This document shows, one piece after another, positions 1 through 8,928 of a DNA stretch of 64,000 nucleotides. The stretch's first letter is position 1. Every line of letters begins with the position of its first letter. The DNA comes from Pseudomonadales bacterium (GTDB lineage: Bacteria > Pseudomonadota > Gammaproteobacteria > Pseudomonadales > Halieaceae), in NCBI GenBank assembly GCA_024234735.1, contig JACKNV010000014.1, forward strand, positions 5,326-69,325, in the 5' to 3' direction. The position numbers and the translations under genes are program-made. The notes beneath the pieces are model-generated. The model saw nothing but the letters and a program-made list of their open reading frames with translations. It was not told the origin of the DNA and made no database searches.

Positions 1-537
<537 letters not shown>

Positions 538-570
538 GTGTCTCTCGTGTCGTTAGCTATCGTTTCGGTG

Positions 571-1737
571 TTACAGCGCCTGTACCTGCCACTCCCCGCC
601 GACGTCCACCAGCTGGCGGTCGCAGCGCGGATCGGGGCCGGCGGACAGGGTGTTGATGACAATCTCCCCCGCCGCCCGCAATTCGTTCACCCTGGCCATC
701 AGCGCCGGGTCGTGCCGGTCGGGCACGCTGATCGCCCCGGGAGGGGCGGCTGCGTCGGGCACCAGCGCCAGCAGCGCCTTGAGATCGGTGGCGAAACCGG
801 TGGCCGGGCGGGCGCGGCCGAACACCGCGCCCACGTTGTCGTAGCGGCCGCCGTTGGCCAGCGCCTCGCCGTGGCCGCGCACGTAGGCGGCGAACACGAT
901 GCCGGTGTGGTAGTGGTAGCCGCGCAGCTCCGCCAGGTCGAAATAGATATCCAGGTCGGGCCGCTGGCGGCGGATTTCCTCGGCCGCCTGGTCCAGGGCG
1001 TCCACCGCCGCCATGGCTGCCGGGGCGTGCTCGCCCAGCAGCTCGCGGGCGCGCGCCAGCACCCGGTCGTCGCCGTGCAGGTCCATCAGCGCTATGATCC
1101 GGCCCGCGGCGCCATCGGCTACCCCCTGCAGGGCCAGTTTCAGATCGGGCAAGGATTTGCGCTGCAGGGCATCGAACACGGTCGCCTCCTGCTCGGCGCT
1201 GAGGCCGGCGCCGGCCAACACCGCCTCGTACACGCCCACGTGGCCCAGGTCCAGGGTGACCGCGGCGTCGATACCCGCCGCCTCCAGGGTGGCCAGCATC
1301 AGGCCGATGATTTCGATGTCGGCGGCCAGGCTGGCGTCGCCGTACAGTTCGGCCCCCACCTGGATCGGCGAGCGCGAGGCCAGCAGCGATTTGGGCCGGG
1401 TGTGCAGGGTGGAGCCGGCATAACACAGGCGGGTGATACCCGGCTGCGCCAGGCTGTGGGCGTCGATGCGGGCTACCTGGGGGGTGATGTCGGCGCGCAC
1501 CCCCAGGGTGCGGCCGCTGAGCTGGTCGGTGAGCTTGAAGGTGAGCAGGTCCAGGTCCTGCCCCAGGCCGATCAGCAGCGACTCGGTGTACTCGATCAGC
1601 GGCGGGATCACCAGCTGGTAACCCCAGCCGCGGAAGGCGTCGAGCAGGCGCCGGCGCAGGCGCTCCACGGTGGCCGCCCGGGCGGGCAGCACCTCCTCGA
1701 TGCCATCGGGCAGCTGCCAGCGATCTACCGAACTCAT
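571..1737 (-). CDS. hisZ: ATP phosphoribosyltransferase regulatory subunit HisZ
   Basis: HisZ is a catalytically inactive histidyl-tRNA-synthetase-like protein that pairs with short-form HisG to give active, histidine-sensitive ATP phosphoribosyltransferase, the first enzyme of histidine synthesis. The 388-residue product has the class II synthetase core with RADITPQVAR at about 81-90, YHYHTGIVFAAY near 274-285 and GGRYD near 296-300, but no C-terminal anticodon-binding domain, which separates it from HisS. Its ATG lies one base after the stop of the DUF2065 gene, so the two are probably translationally coupled. purA follows 33 bp downstream. This hisZ-purA pairing is common in gammaproteobacteria. 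Confidence 0.93.
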   Translation of the reverse strand: MSSVDRWQLPDGIEEVLPARAATVERLRRRLLDAFRGWGYQLVIPPLIEYTESLLIGLGQDLDLLTFKLTDQLSGRTLGVRADITPQVARIDAHSLAQPGITRLCYAGSTLHTRPKSLLASRSPIQVGAELYGDASLAADIEIIGLMLATLEAAGIDAAVTLDLGHVGVYEAVLAGAGLSAEQEATVFDALQRKSLPDLKLALQGVADGAAGRIIALMDLHGDDRVLARARELLGEHAPAAMAAVDALDQAAEEIRRQRPDLDIYFDLAELRGYHYHTGIVFAAYVRGHGEALANGGRYDNVGAVFGRARPATGFATDLKALLALVPDAAAPPGAISVPDRHDPALMARVNELRAAGEIVINTLSAGPDPRCDRQLVDVGGEWQVQAL

Positions 1738-1738
1738 G

Positions 1739-1930
1739 CTAGTGCACCAGGTAAAGGAAAACGACCCCGAACAGCATGCTGCCGAGCCCGACGTAACGGA
1801 TCACACGGTCATCCATCTCGTTGGCGACCCGGAGCAGGTTGCGCCAGCGATTGGGGCTGATAAAGGGCAGCATGCCCTCGATGATGAATACGAGCGCAAC
1901 GGCCACCGCCAGCACATGCCAGAAATCCAA
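1739..1930 (-). CDS. small DUF2065 inner-membrane protein
   Basis: A 63-residue protein with two hydrophobic stretches (about 5-25 and 46-62) separated by a basic loop containing NRWRN. It belongs to the DUF2065 (YjeT-like) family of small inner-membrane proteins encoded near hflC or purA in gammaproteobacteria; the function is unknown. The frame opens with TTG at 1928-1930 and no in-frame ATG gives a sensible N-terminus, so TTG is the likely start. It is the first gene of the DUF2065, hisZ, purA group, and its stop is one base from the hisZ ATG. Confidence 0.8.
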   Translation of the reverse strand: MDFWHVLAVAVALVFIIEGMLPFISPNRWRNLLRVANEMDDRVIRYVGLGSMLFGVVFLYLVH

Positions 1931-1971
1931 GGTCTTGTTATCTCCACCACCAAGCGGGATATCCCCGACAC

Positions 1972-2011
1972 AAAAAAACCGCGGGTCCGGCGTTCACCGT
2001 CGCAAACGCCG
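1972..2011 (-). terminator. candidate terminator downstream of hflC
   Basis: Read leftward, a 7-bp stem (1988-1994 with 2005-2011, CGGCGTT/AACGCCG) with a 10-base loop is followed nine bases later by seven T residues (1972-1978). It lies between the end of hflC and the DUF2065 gene, where transcription from the hfq-hflKC group could stop. The gap between stem and T-run is longer than ideal. I see nothing else in 1931-2175 except a GC-rich palindrome near 2130-2165. Confidence 0.35.
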
Positions 2012-2175
2012 AATCTCACGGTTGCAGAATATTACCACAGAGCGTGGGGATAGTACCGGTAAAATGTTGCCAATTCGCGGGATCGTGCGCGGTTCGCTGA
2101 CCGAGTCGATTCAGCCCTGGCGGGCAGGAACCGCGGGGCCGATAGCCATCGACCCGGCGGCCCCGTGGTGCCGGC

Positions 2176-3063
2176 TCAGGGAGCGGCGGGGGCGCGCCCC
2201 CGGGGGCTCTTCAGGTAGCGGAAGAAGTCGCTGTCGGGTTCGATGAGCAGCACATCGCCGCTGCCGCCGAAGGCGTCCTGGTAGGCGCGCAGGCTGCGGG
2301 TGAAGGCGTAGAACTCCGGATCCTGGCTGAAGGCCTCGGCGTAGATACGGGTGGCGGCGGCATCGCCCTCACCGCGGATCAACTCGGCGTCGCGGTAGGC
2401 GTTGGCCTGGATCACGGTCACCTCGCGGTCCGCCGCGGCGCGAATGCCCTCGGCCAGCTCGCGGCCCTGGGAGCGGTGCTCGCGGGCCTCTTTCTCGCGC
2501 TCGGCGTTCATCCGCTGGTACACCGAGTCGGACACGTCCGGCGGCAGGTCGATCTGCTTGACCCGCACGTCCACCACCTCGACCCCCAGGGATTCCTGGG
2601 CCACCACGGTGAGCTCCTCGGTGATGTCGTTCATCAGCTGGTCGCGCTCGCCGGAGACCACCTCCTGGATGGTGCGGATGGCCACCTGGTTGCGCAGGCC
2701 GTTGTTGATGCGCTGCGACAGCAGGCCCATGGCGCGGGGCATCTCGCCGTTGGTGGCGGTATAGAACTTCTCGGTATCGGAAATGCGGAACTTGGCGTAG
2801 CTGTCCACGATCAGCGCCTTCTGCTCCTGGGTGAAGAAGCGCTCGGGCTGGGAATCCACGCTGAGGATGCGGCCGTCGAACTTGCGCACACTGTTGACGA
2901 AGGGGATCTTCCAGTGCAGGCCGGGCTGCAGGTCCGGGTTCACCACCTCACCAAAGCGCAGCAATACGCCGCGCTCGGTCTGCTTGATCACGTACAGCGT
3001 ATTGCTCAGCACCAGCACCAGCACCGCCAGCAGCAGGAGCACCGTCATATTGCGTCCGGACAT
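2176..3063 (-). CDS. hflC: HflC, FtsH protease modulator (SPFH/prohibitin family)
   Basis: HflC forms with HflK a large inner-membrane complex that surrounds and modulates the FtsH AAA protease. The 295-residue protein has one N-terminal membrane helix (about 7-24), then an SPFH/prohibitin domain (VIKQTERGVLLRFGEV near 25-40) and a charged helical C-terminus. Most of it is periplasmic. The start is ATG at 3061-3063, two bases after the hflK stop, which implies coupled expression. Length and order hflK-hflC match the family. Confidence 0.95.
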   Translation of the reverse strand: MSGRNMTVLLLLAVLVLVLSNTLYVIKQTERGVLLRFGEVVNPDLQPGLHWKIPFVNSVRKFDGRILSVDSQPERFFTQEQKALIVDSYAKFRISDTEKFYTATNGEMPRAMGLLSQRINNGLRNQVAIRTIQEVVSGERDQLMNDITEELTVVAQESLGVEVVDVRVKQIDLPPDVSDSVYQRMNAEREKEAREHRSQGRELAEGIRAAADREVTVIQANAYRDAELIRGEGDAAATRIYAEAFSQDPEFYAFTRSLRAYQDAFGGSGDVLLIEPDSDFFRYLKSPRGRAPAAP

Positions 3064-3065
3064 GA

Positions 3066-4232
3066 TCAGCGCCCTCCCCGGCGGTTGTTGGCGGCGGCCG
3101 CGTCGCGCCGCAACTGCTCGGTCACGGCGTTGGTCAGCTCGCGGATATTGGAACTGTCCACCGAAAGGCCACGCGAACCGCTGCCTCCGGCACTGGGTGT
3201 GGTGAGCTTGTCCAGCGGCAGGTAAAGCATGTTGTTGCCGCCCTCGACATCCACCAGCACCTTGTTGTTCTTGCCCAGCACGTCCTGCAGGGCGCTCAGG
3301 TAGAGGCGCTCGCGGGTCACTTCGGGAGCCTTGCGGTACTCCGTCAGCAGCTTGGTAAAGCGCTCCGCCTCACCCTCGGCGTTGGCGATGACCTGCTCCT
3401 TGTAGGCCATGGCCTCCTCCAGCACGCGCTGGGCGGCACCGCGCGCCTCGGGCACGATGCCGTTGGCGTAGGCCTGGGCCTCGTTCTTGACCCGCTCCTC
3501 GTCCTCGCGGGCCTTGATCACGTCATCGAAGGCCTGCTGCACCTGGGTGGGGGGCTTGGATTCGTCCACCGTGACCTTGCTCACCCGGATACCGGTCTCG
3601 TACAGGTTGAGGTAGCTCTGCAGGCGCTCGCTCACTTCCTGGGCGATCTGGGCGCGGCCGCCGGTGAGCACCAGGTTCATGGTGGTGTCACCCACCACAT
3701 GGCGCAACGCGCTCTGGGAGGCGTGCCGCAGGGAATTCTCGGGGTCGCGCACTTCCAGCACGAAGGCAGTGGGGTTGTCGATGACGTACTGCACCGACAG
3801 TTTCACCTCGACGATGTTCTCGTCGCGGGTCAGCATGATTTCACTGAAGCTGACGGCCCGCACCCGGGTGGTGTTGATCTTGATCACCTCGTCGATGACC
3901 GGCGGGTTCCACTGCAGGCCCGGCTGTACGGTCTCCAGGTATTTACCGAAACGCAGCACCACGGCGCGCTCCTGCTGGTCGACCTGGTAGAAGCCCATCA
4001 GACCCCACACCACCAGCGCCAGCACGGCCAACACCACCAGCAGGGAGCCGGAAAAACCCCCGGAGGAGCCGCCGGCAGCGCCGCCGGAGCCGCCACTGCG
4101 GCCACCGAACAGGCCGCCGAGCTTCTGCTGCAGCTTTTTCAGGGCCTCGTCGAGGTCGGGCGGCCCCTGGTCGCCGCCGCCCCAGGGGTCCCTGGGCTTG
4201 TTGTTGCCGCCACCCGGTTCATTCCAGGCCAT
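3066..4232 (-). CDS. hflK: HflK, FtsH protease modulator
   Basis: Partner of HflC in the HflKC-FtsH supercomplex, controlling access of membrane proteins to FtsH. The 388-residue protein opens with MAWNEPGGGNNKPRDPWGG, the Gly/Pro-rich cytoplasmic tail typical of HflK, followed by a Gly/Ser-rich linker, a membrane helix (about 65-82) and an SPFH domain starting at VDQQERAVVLRFGKY. The C-terminus is again charged and low in complexity. An AGGAG seven bases upstream supports the ATG at 4230-4232. It is downstream of hflX and directly upstream of hflC. Confidence 0.95.
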   Translation of the reverse strand: MAWNEPGGGNNKPRDPWGGGDQGPPDLDEALKKLQQKLGGLFGGRSGGSGGAAGGSSGGFSGSLLVVLAVLALVVWGLMGFYQVDQQERAVVLRFGKYLETVQPGLQWNPPVIDEVIKINTTRVRAVSFSEIMLTRDENIVEVKLSVQYVIDNPTAFVLEVRDPENSLRHASQSALRHVVGDTTMNLVLTGGRAQIAQEVSERLQSYLNLYETGIRVSKVTVDESKPPTQVQQAFDDVIKAREDEERVKNEAQAYANGIVPEARGAAQRVLEEAMAYKEQVIANAEGEAERFTKLLTEYRKAPEVTRERLYLSALQDVLGKNNKVLVDVEGGNNMLYLPLDKLTTPSAGGSGSRGLSVDSSNIRELTNAVTEQLRRDAAAANNRRGGR

Positions 4233-4329
4233 AGTGAACTCCTAATTCCAAAATCGTGCGTATAAAAGTGAGCCGAGTCTAACAATAAGCCGGCTGCGAG
4301 TCATCGCATCCCGGCCCCGCCAGAGTCTT

Positions 4330-5601
4330 TCAAAACAACGGTTCCGGCCCCTTTTTCATCAGCCGGTTCCAGTCGGCCCGCGGCAGGCGCACCTGCAGGT
4401 GGGCCACGCCATCGGCGCCGTAATCCTCGGCGGCGACCGCGCCCAGGCGGTACAGCGCGGCGCGCAGCCGCCCCTGGTCGGGGCCGATGTCCAGGGTCTC
4501 GTTTACCATGTCCTGCCCCACCAGTTCCGCCACCGCCTGCAGCAGCAGGTCCACGCCCTCGCCGCTGGCGGCGCTCAGCCACACCCGCTGCGGGTTGCCC
4601 TCGGCATCGCGGTCTATACGTGCCGGCTGCTCCAGCAGATCCAGCTTGTTGTACACCTGCAGCTGGGGGATGTCGCCGGCGCCGATCTCCTCGAGCACGT
4701 CGTTCACCTGGTGGATGTGGTCCTCGCGCTGCTCGGTGGCGGCGTCGATCACATGCAGCAGCAGGTCGGCGTTGAGGGTCTCCTCGAGGGTCGCCTTGAA
4801 GGCGGCCACCAGCTTGTGCGGCAGGTGGGCGATGAAGCCCACGGTATCGGCCAGCACCACCGGCCCGACATTGTCCAGCTGCAGGCGCCGCAGGGTCGGG
4901 TCCAGGGTGGCGAACAACTGGTCGGCGGCGTACACCTCGGAGGTGGTGAGGCGGTTGAACAGGGTGGATTTGCCGGCGTTGGTATAACCCACCAGCGACA
5001 GGGTGGGCAGCTCGGCCCTGCGCCGCGCCCGGCGCCCCTGGTCGCGCTGCTTGCGCACCTTCTCCAGGCGCGCCTGGATCGAGCGGATGCGCGCCCGCAG
5101 CAGCCGGCGGTCGGTTTCCAGCTGGGTCTCCCCCGGGCCGCGCAGGCCGATACCGCCCTTCTGCCGCTCCAGGTGGGTCCAGCCGCGCACCAGGCGGGTG
5201 CTCATATGCTCCAGCTGGGCCAGCTCGACCTGCAGCTTGCCCTCGTGGGTGCGCGCCCGCTGCGCGAAGATATCCAGGATCAGGCCGGTGCGGTCCAGCA
5301 CCCGGCACTGCAACACCTTTTCGAGGTTGCGCTCCTGGCTGGGGCTGAGGGCGTGGTTGAACATGACGATCTGGGCGTCGTGGGCGGCCACCGCCGCGGC
5401 GATCTCCTCCAGCTTGCCGCTGCCCACGAAAGTGCGGGCATGGGGCACGTCCCGCGAGCCCATGACGTAGGTCACCGGGTCGCCACCGGCGGACAGCACC
5501 AGTTCCTCGAACTCGCGGGGATCTTCGCGCTCCATCTCGGAGGCGAGGTTCAGGTGCACGAGCACGGCCCGCTCACCCGAATCGGGACGCTCAAAAAACA
5601 A
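4330..5601 (-). CDS. hflX: ribosome-associated GTPase HflX
   Basis: HflX binds the 50S subunit and splits stalled or hibernating ribosomes. The 423 residues show the N-terminal HflX domain with NHALSPSQERNLE near 82-94, a Gly-rich GGIGLRGPGETQ segment (about 149-160), and a Ras-like G domain: GYTNAGKS at 205-212 (G1), DTVG at 252-255 (G3), NKLD at 318-321 (G4). The start is TTG at 5599-5601: the resulting MFFERPDSGERAVLVH aligns with the E. coli N-terminus and no upstream ATG fits. It follows hfq after 65 bp containing a short stem-loop. Confidence 0.94.
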   Translation of the reverse strand: MFFERPDSGERAVLVHLNLASEMEREDPREFEELVLSAGGDPVTYVMGSRDVPHARTFVGSGKLEEIAAAVAAHDAQIVMFNHALSPSQERNLEKVLQCRVLDRTGLILDIFAQRARTHEGKLQVELAQLEHMSTRLVRGWTHLERQKGGIGLRGPGETQLETDRRLLRARIRSIQARLEKVRKQRDQGRRARRRAELPTLSLVGYTNAGKSTLFNRLTTSEVYAADQLFATLDPTLRRLQLDNVGPVVLADTVGFIAHLPHKLVAAFKATLEETLNADLLLHVIDAATEQREDHIHQVNDVLEEIGAGDIPQLQVYNKLDLLEQPARIDRDAEGNPQRVWLSAASGEGVDLLLQAVAELVGQDMVNETLDIGPDQGRLRAALYRLGAVAAEDYGADGVAHLQVRLPRADWNRLMKKGPEPLF

Positions 5602-5642
5602 TACTACCTCGGCGGATCAGGACAGGTTCGGGGCGCCCGCTC

Positions 5643-5660
5643 GCCAGGCGAACGCCTGGC
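5643..5660 (-). other. stem-loop between hfq and hflX
   Basis: A 7-bp GC-rich stem (5643-5649 with 5654-5660, GCCAGGC/GCCTGGC) closes a GAAC or GTTC tetraloop just past the hfq stop codon. No T-tract follows in the leftward direction, so it is more likely a partial attenuator or mRNA-stability hairpin that separates abundant hfq message from hflX than a full terminator. Function is inferred from position only. Confidence 0.4.
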
Positions 5661-5666
5661 AGGGTA

Positions 5667-5921
5667 TCAGCTGTCGCCACCCTCGCCCTCGTCTGACGGA
5701 TTCTGCAGCGGCATGCGCACCACCCGCGATGGCACCACGGTGGAGATGGCATGCTTGTAGACCATCTGGCTCACGGTATTCTTGAGCAGCACCACGAACT
5801 GATCGAAAGACTCGATCTGCCCCTGCAGCTTGATCCCGTTGACCAGGTAAATTGAGACAGGTACGCGCTCCTTGCGCAAAATATTCAGGTAAGGGTCTTG
5901 TAGCGTGTGCCCTTTTGACAT
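5667..5921 (-). CDS. hfq: RNA chaperone Hfq
   Basis: Hfq is the hexameric Sm-like RNA chaperone that pairs small RNAs with mRNAs. The 84-residue product carries the canonical core: LQDPYLN at 7-13, VPVSIYLVNGIKL in Sm1, and YKHAIS at 55-60 in Sm2, with a short acidic tail (DEGEGGDS). The lateral-rim patch reads RKER. The open frame extends upstream, but the ATG at 5919-5921 is preceded at ideal spacing by a very strong GGAGGAG (5924-5930) and matches the family start. It sits between miaA and hflX as in most gammaproteobacteria. Confidence 0.98.
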   Translation of the reverse strand: MSKGHTLQDPYLNILRKERVPVSIYLVNGIKLQGQIESFDQFVVLLKNTVSQMVYKHAISTVVPSRVVRMPLQNPSDEGEGGDS

Positions 5922-5935
5922 AACTCCTCCTAGCA

Positions 5936-5966
5936 GGCCCAAACCGGGCCGAAAAAAGTGAAAAAA
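5936..5966 (-). promoter_or_regulatory. U-rich hfq leader with hairpin before the RBS
   Basis: Immediately upstream of the hfq ribosome binding site the leader has two U6 tracts (complement of 5952-5957 and 5961-5966) followed by a GGCCC/GGGCC hairpin (5936-5940 with 5946-5950). U-rich single-stranded RNA next to a stem is the kind of site Hfq's proximal face binds, and E. coli Hfq represses its own mRNA through its leader. Autoregulation here is inference from sequence and position. Confidence 0.4.
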
Positions 5967-6044
5967 CGTAACCTGCGCGCCATTATCCCGGCTTCCCTGC
6001 CAACACCGACACGCCTCGCGGCTCCCCTGGGAGGCCACGTCCTG

Positions 6045-6050
6045 ATTATA
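6045..6050 (-). promoter_or_regulatory. candidate hfq promoter -10 box (TATAAT)
   Basis: A perfect TATAAT lies on the minus strand between the miaA stop and hfq, about 125 bp upstream of the hfq ATG. The -35 region 17 bases upstream is poor. It would drive hfq independently of miaA, consistent with the multiple internal promoters known in the E. coli mutL-miaA-hfq region. Confidence 0.4.
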
Positions 6051-6068
6051 GAACAGCACCTCAGCATA

Positions 6069-7079
6069 CTACACTGGGGCCGAATCCAGATAGTTCAAGA
6101 TCGCGGCAAGGGGTTTTTGTCCGGCCAGGTCAGGCCGCATTACCCCCGCCCCCTGGTCTGACCGCGGCGCGGCCACCAGGTTCCCCGCGGCATCGGTGGC
6201 CAGCCACAGCAGGCCCGGCCACTTGCGCAGCCAGGTGAGCTGGCGCTTGGCCAGCTGGCGGGTGGCGGCGACAGCGCGCTGCGCTGCCTCCTCCAGCGAG
6301 CACTCGCCTTCCAGGTGCTGCCACAGCTGGCGATACCCCACCGCCCGCAGCGCCGGCAGGTCGGGTTCCAGGTCGCCGCGGCGGTACAGGGCCTCCACCT
6401 CCGCCAGCAGCCCCGCCGCCAGCATCTGCTCGAAGCGCGCGGCGATGCGCCGGTGCAGCTCGGCCCGGTCCGCCGGGCAGATCGCCAGCTGCACCACCCG
6501 GTAGCGCTGCGCGGGCAGCTCCTGTTGCGGCGCGCCGGCCTGCCACTGGCTCAGGGGGATGCCGCTGGCGCGGTACACCTCCAGGGCGCGCCCCAGGCGC
6601 TGGCTGTGACGGGGGTGGATGCGGGCCGCCGCCTCGGGATCGACCTGCGCCAGCTGCGCATGCAGCCAGGGCCAGCCGCGCTCGGCGGCCTCCCGCTCGA
6701 TCTCCCGGCGGATCGCCGGGTCGGCGGCGGGCATCTCCGCCAGCCCCTCCAGGAAGGCCTTGAAATAGAGCATGGTGCCCCCCACCAGCAGCGGGGTGCG
6801 CCCGCGGGCGCTGATGTCGGCGACCACGCGGCGGGCGTCAGCGGCGAAATCCGCGGCGGAGTAGGGCTGCGCCGGGTCGCGGATATCCATCAGGTGATGC
6901 GGGTAGTCCGGCTTGGCGGCGCCGATGTCCAGCCCCCGGTAGACCAGCGCGGAGTCCACGCTCACCAGCTCGCAGTCGCGCGCCCGGGCCAGCTCGATCG
7001 CCAGGTCGGTCTTGCCCGAGGCGGTAGGGCCCATGAGGCACAGCAGCAGCGGCTTGGGCGGGACGGGGGAACGGCTCAC
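6069..7079 (-). CDS. miaA: tRNA dimethylallyltransferase MiaA
   Basis: MiaA adds a dimethylallyl group to N6 of A37 in tRNAs reading UNN codons, the first step to ms2i6A. The 336-residue protein has a P-loop GPTASGKT at 17-24, then SVDSALVYRGLDIGAAKP and the family motif LVGGTMLYFKAFLEGLAE near 100-117. The start is GTG at 7077-7079 (SRSPVPPKPLL follows), five bases past the mutL stop. It is part of the leftward mutL-miaA-hfq chain typical of the group. Confidence 0.95.
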   Translation of the reverse strand: MSRSPVPPKPLLLCLMGPTASGKTDLAIELARARDCELVSVDSALVYRGLDIGAAKPDYPHHLMDIRDPAQPYSAADFAADARRVVADISARGRTPLLVGGTMLYFKAFLEGLAEMPAADPAIRREIEREAAERGWPWLHAQLAQVDPEAAARIHPRHSQRLGRALEVYRASGIPLSQWQAGAPQQELPAQRYRVVQLAICPADRAELHRRIAARFEQMLAAGLLAEVEALYRRGDLEPDLPALRAVGYRQLWQHLEGECSLEEAAQRAVAATRQLAKRQLTWLRKWPGLLWLATDAAGNLVAAPRSDQGAGVMRPDLAGQKPLAAILNYLDSAPV

Positions 7080-7084
7080 GGCGC

Positions 7085-8917
7085 TCAGCGGCCGCGCAGG
7101 AACAGTTTATCCAGTTCCTCCAGGCTCAGCTGGGTCCAGGTGGGGCGCCCGTGGTTGCACTGGCCGGCGCGCTCGGTGGCCTCCATGTCGCGCAGCAGGG
7201 CGTTCATTTCCGGCACGGTGAGGCGGCGGTTGGCGCGCACCGAGCCATGGCAGGCCATGGTGGAGAGAATCTCGTCCAGGTGGCTCTCGATGCGGTCGGA
7301 CCGGCCGAACTCGATCAGGTCCGCCAGCACGTCGCGCAGCAGCTGCTCCACGTCGGAGTCGCGCAGCGCCACCGGGATCTGGCGAATCAGCAGCGACTCC
7401 TCCCCGGCCACGTCCACCACCATGCCCAGGCCCTGGAACAGCGCGGCGTGCTCGGCCGCCAGCTGCGCCTCGCGCTGGCTCACCGCCACCGCCCGCGGCA
7501 CCAGCAGCGGCTGGCTGCGAATGCCCTCGCTGGCGCGGGCGCGCTTGAGCCGCTCGTAGGTGATGCGCTCGTGGGCGGCGTGCATGTCGACCAGCACCAG
7601 CCCGGCGGCGTTTTCCGCCAGGATGTACACGCCCTGCAGCTGCGCCAGGGCATAGCCCAGCGGCGGCGGGGCCTCCTCGCTGGCCACCTCGGGCAGCGCG
7701 TGCAGGCGGCCGTAGTCGCGCAGCTGCTCGCGGGTCTGCCCCGGGGCCGGTCCGGCGGGCGCGCGGTAGCCGCCGAAGCCACCGGCGGGAGCCGGCGAAG
7801 CGTCGGGCGCGCCCCAGGCCAGGCCCGCCTGGCGGCTGATCTCGCCGGTTGCGGTATCCACCGCCAGGCCCTCGGCGGTAGTCACCGCGGCGGGACGCGT
7901 CGCGTCCCCGGGGCGCACCTCGGCCAGGGCCCGGTGCAGGCTGGAAAAAATGAAATTGTGCACCGCGCGGCCATCGCGAAAGCGCACCTCGTGCTTGGTG
8001 GGGTGCACGTTGACGTCGACCTGGGCCGGGTCCAGCTCCAGGTACAGCACGAAGGCCGGGTGGCGACCGTGATAGAGCACGTCGCGGTAGGCCTGCTTCA
8101 CCGCGTGGGCCACCACCCGGTCGCGGATGATGCGGCCGTTGACGAAGAAGTACTGCAGGTCGGCCTGGCTGCGGGAGAAGGTCGGCAGGCCCACCCAGCC
8201 CCACAGGCGCAGGGCCGGCAGCTCGGTCTCCACGTACAGGGCCTGCTCCATGAACGCCGGGCCGCATACCGTGGCCACCCGGCGCTGGCGCTCGGCCTGG
8301 CCCGTGCCCGACTTGAGGTTGTGCAGCGCGCGGCCGTTGTGGCGCAGCGAAAAGGCCACGTCGAAGCGCGACAGGGCGAGGCGCTTGACCACCTCCTCCA
8401 GGTGGCTGAACTCGGTTTTCTCGGTGCGCAGGAACTTGCGCCGCGCGGGGGTGTTGAAGAACAGGTCGCGCACCTCCACCGTGGTGCCGCGGGGATGGGG
8501 CGCGGGCTTGAGCTGCACCTCCATCTCGCGCCCCTCGCAGGCGGCGCAACTGCCCTGGCTGCTGTCCTCGGAAGGGTTGCTGGTGAGCGACAGGCGCGAC
8601 ACCGAGCCGATGCTGGCCAGGGCCTCGCCGCGAAACCCCAGGCTGCCGACCCGCTCCAGGTCCTCCAGCGAGGCGATCTTGCTGGTGGCGTGCCGCGCCA
8701 GGGCCAGCGGCAGGTCGTCGGCGGCCATGCCGCTGCCATTGTCGCGGATGCGGATGAGCTTGCTGCCGCCGGCCTCCACCTCGATATCCACCCGGGTGGC
8801 ACCGGCATCCAGGCTGTTTTCCAGCACTTCCTTGACCACCGACGCCGGGCGCTCCACCACCTCGCCGGCGGCGATCTGGTTGGCCAGCCGGGGGCTGAGC
8901 AGGTGGATGCGGGGCAC
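7085..8917 (-). CDS. mutL: DNA mismatch repair protein MutL, endonuclease type
   Basis: MutL couples mismatch recognition by MutS to strand incision. The N-terminal GHKL ATPase shows ENSLDAG (33-39), DNGSGM (59-64) and GFRGEAL (about 95). Unlike E. coli MutL, the C-terminal domain contains the nuclease signature DMHAAHERITYE, a form of DQHA(x)2E(x)4E, plus ACHGSVRAN, CNHGRPT and a terminal FLRGR. It is therefore expected to nick DNA itself, as reported for Pseudomonas MutL, in an organism that need not have MutH. The start is GTG at 8915-8917. At 610 residues it is family length. Confidence 0.95.
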   Translation of the reverse strand: MPRIHLLSPRLANQIAAGEVVERPASVVKEVLENSLDAGATRVDIEVEAGGSKLIRIRDNGSGMAADDLPLALARHATSKIASLEDLERVGSLGFRGEALASIGSVSRLSLTSNPSEDSSQGSCAACEGREMEVQLKPAPHPRGTTVEVRDLFFNTPARRKFLRTEKTEFSHLEEVVKRLALSRFDVAFSLRHNGRALHNLKSGTGQAERQRRVATVCGPAFMEQALYVETELPALRLWGWVGLPTFSRSQADLQYFFVNGRIIRDRVVAHAVKQAYRDVLYHGRHPAFVLYLELDPAQVDVNVHPTKHEVRFRDGRAVHNFIFSSLHRALAEVRPGDATRPAAVTTAEGLAVDTATGEISRQAGLAWGAPDASPAPAGGFGGYRAPAGPAPGQTREQLRDYGRLHALPEVASEEAPPPLGYALAQLQGVYILAENAAGLVLVDMHAAHERITYERLKRARASEGIRSQPLLVPRAVAVSQREAQLAAEHAALFQGLGMVVDVAGEESLLIRQIPVALRDSDVEQLLRDVLADLIEFGRSDRIESHLDEILSTMACHGSVRANRRLTVPEMNALLRDMEATERAGQCNHGRPTWTQLSLEELDKLFLRGR

Positions 8918-8928
8918 GGGGCGTTACC

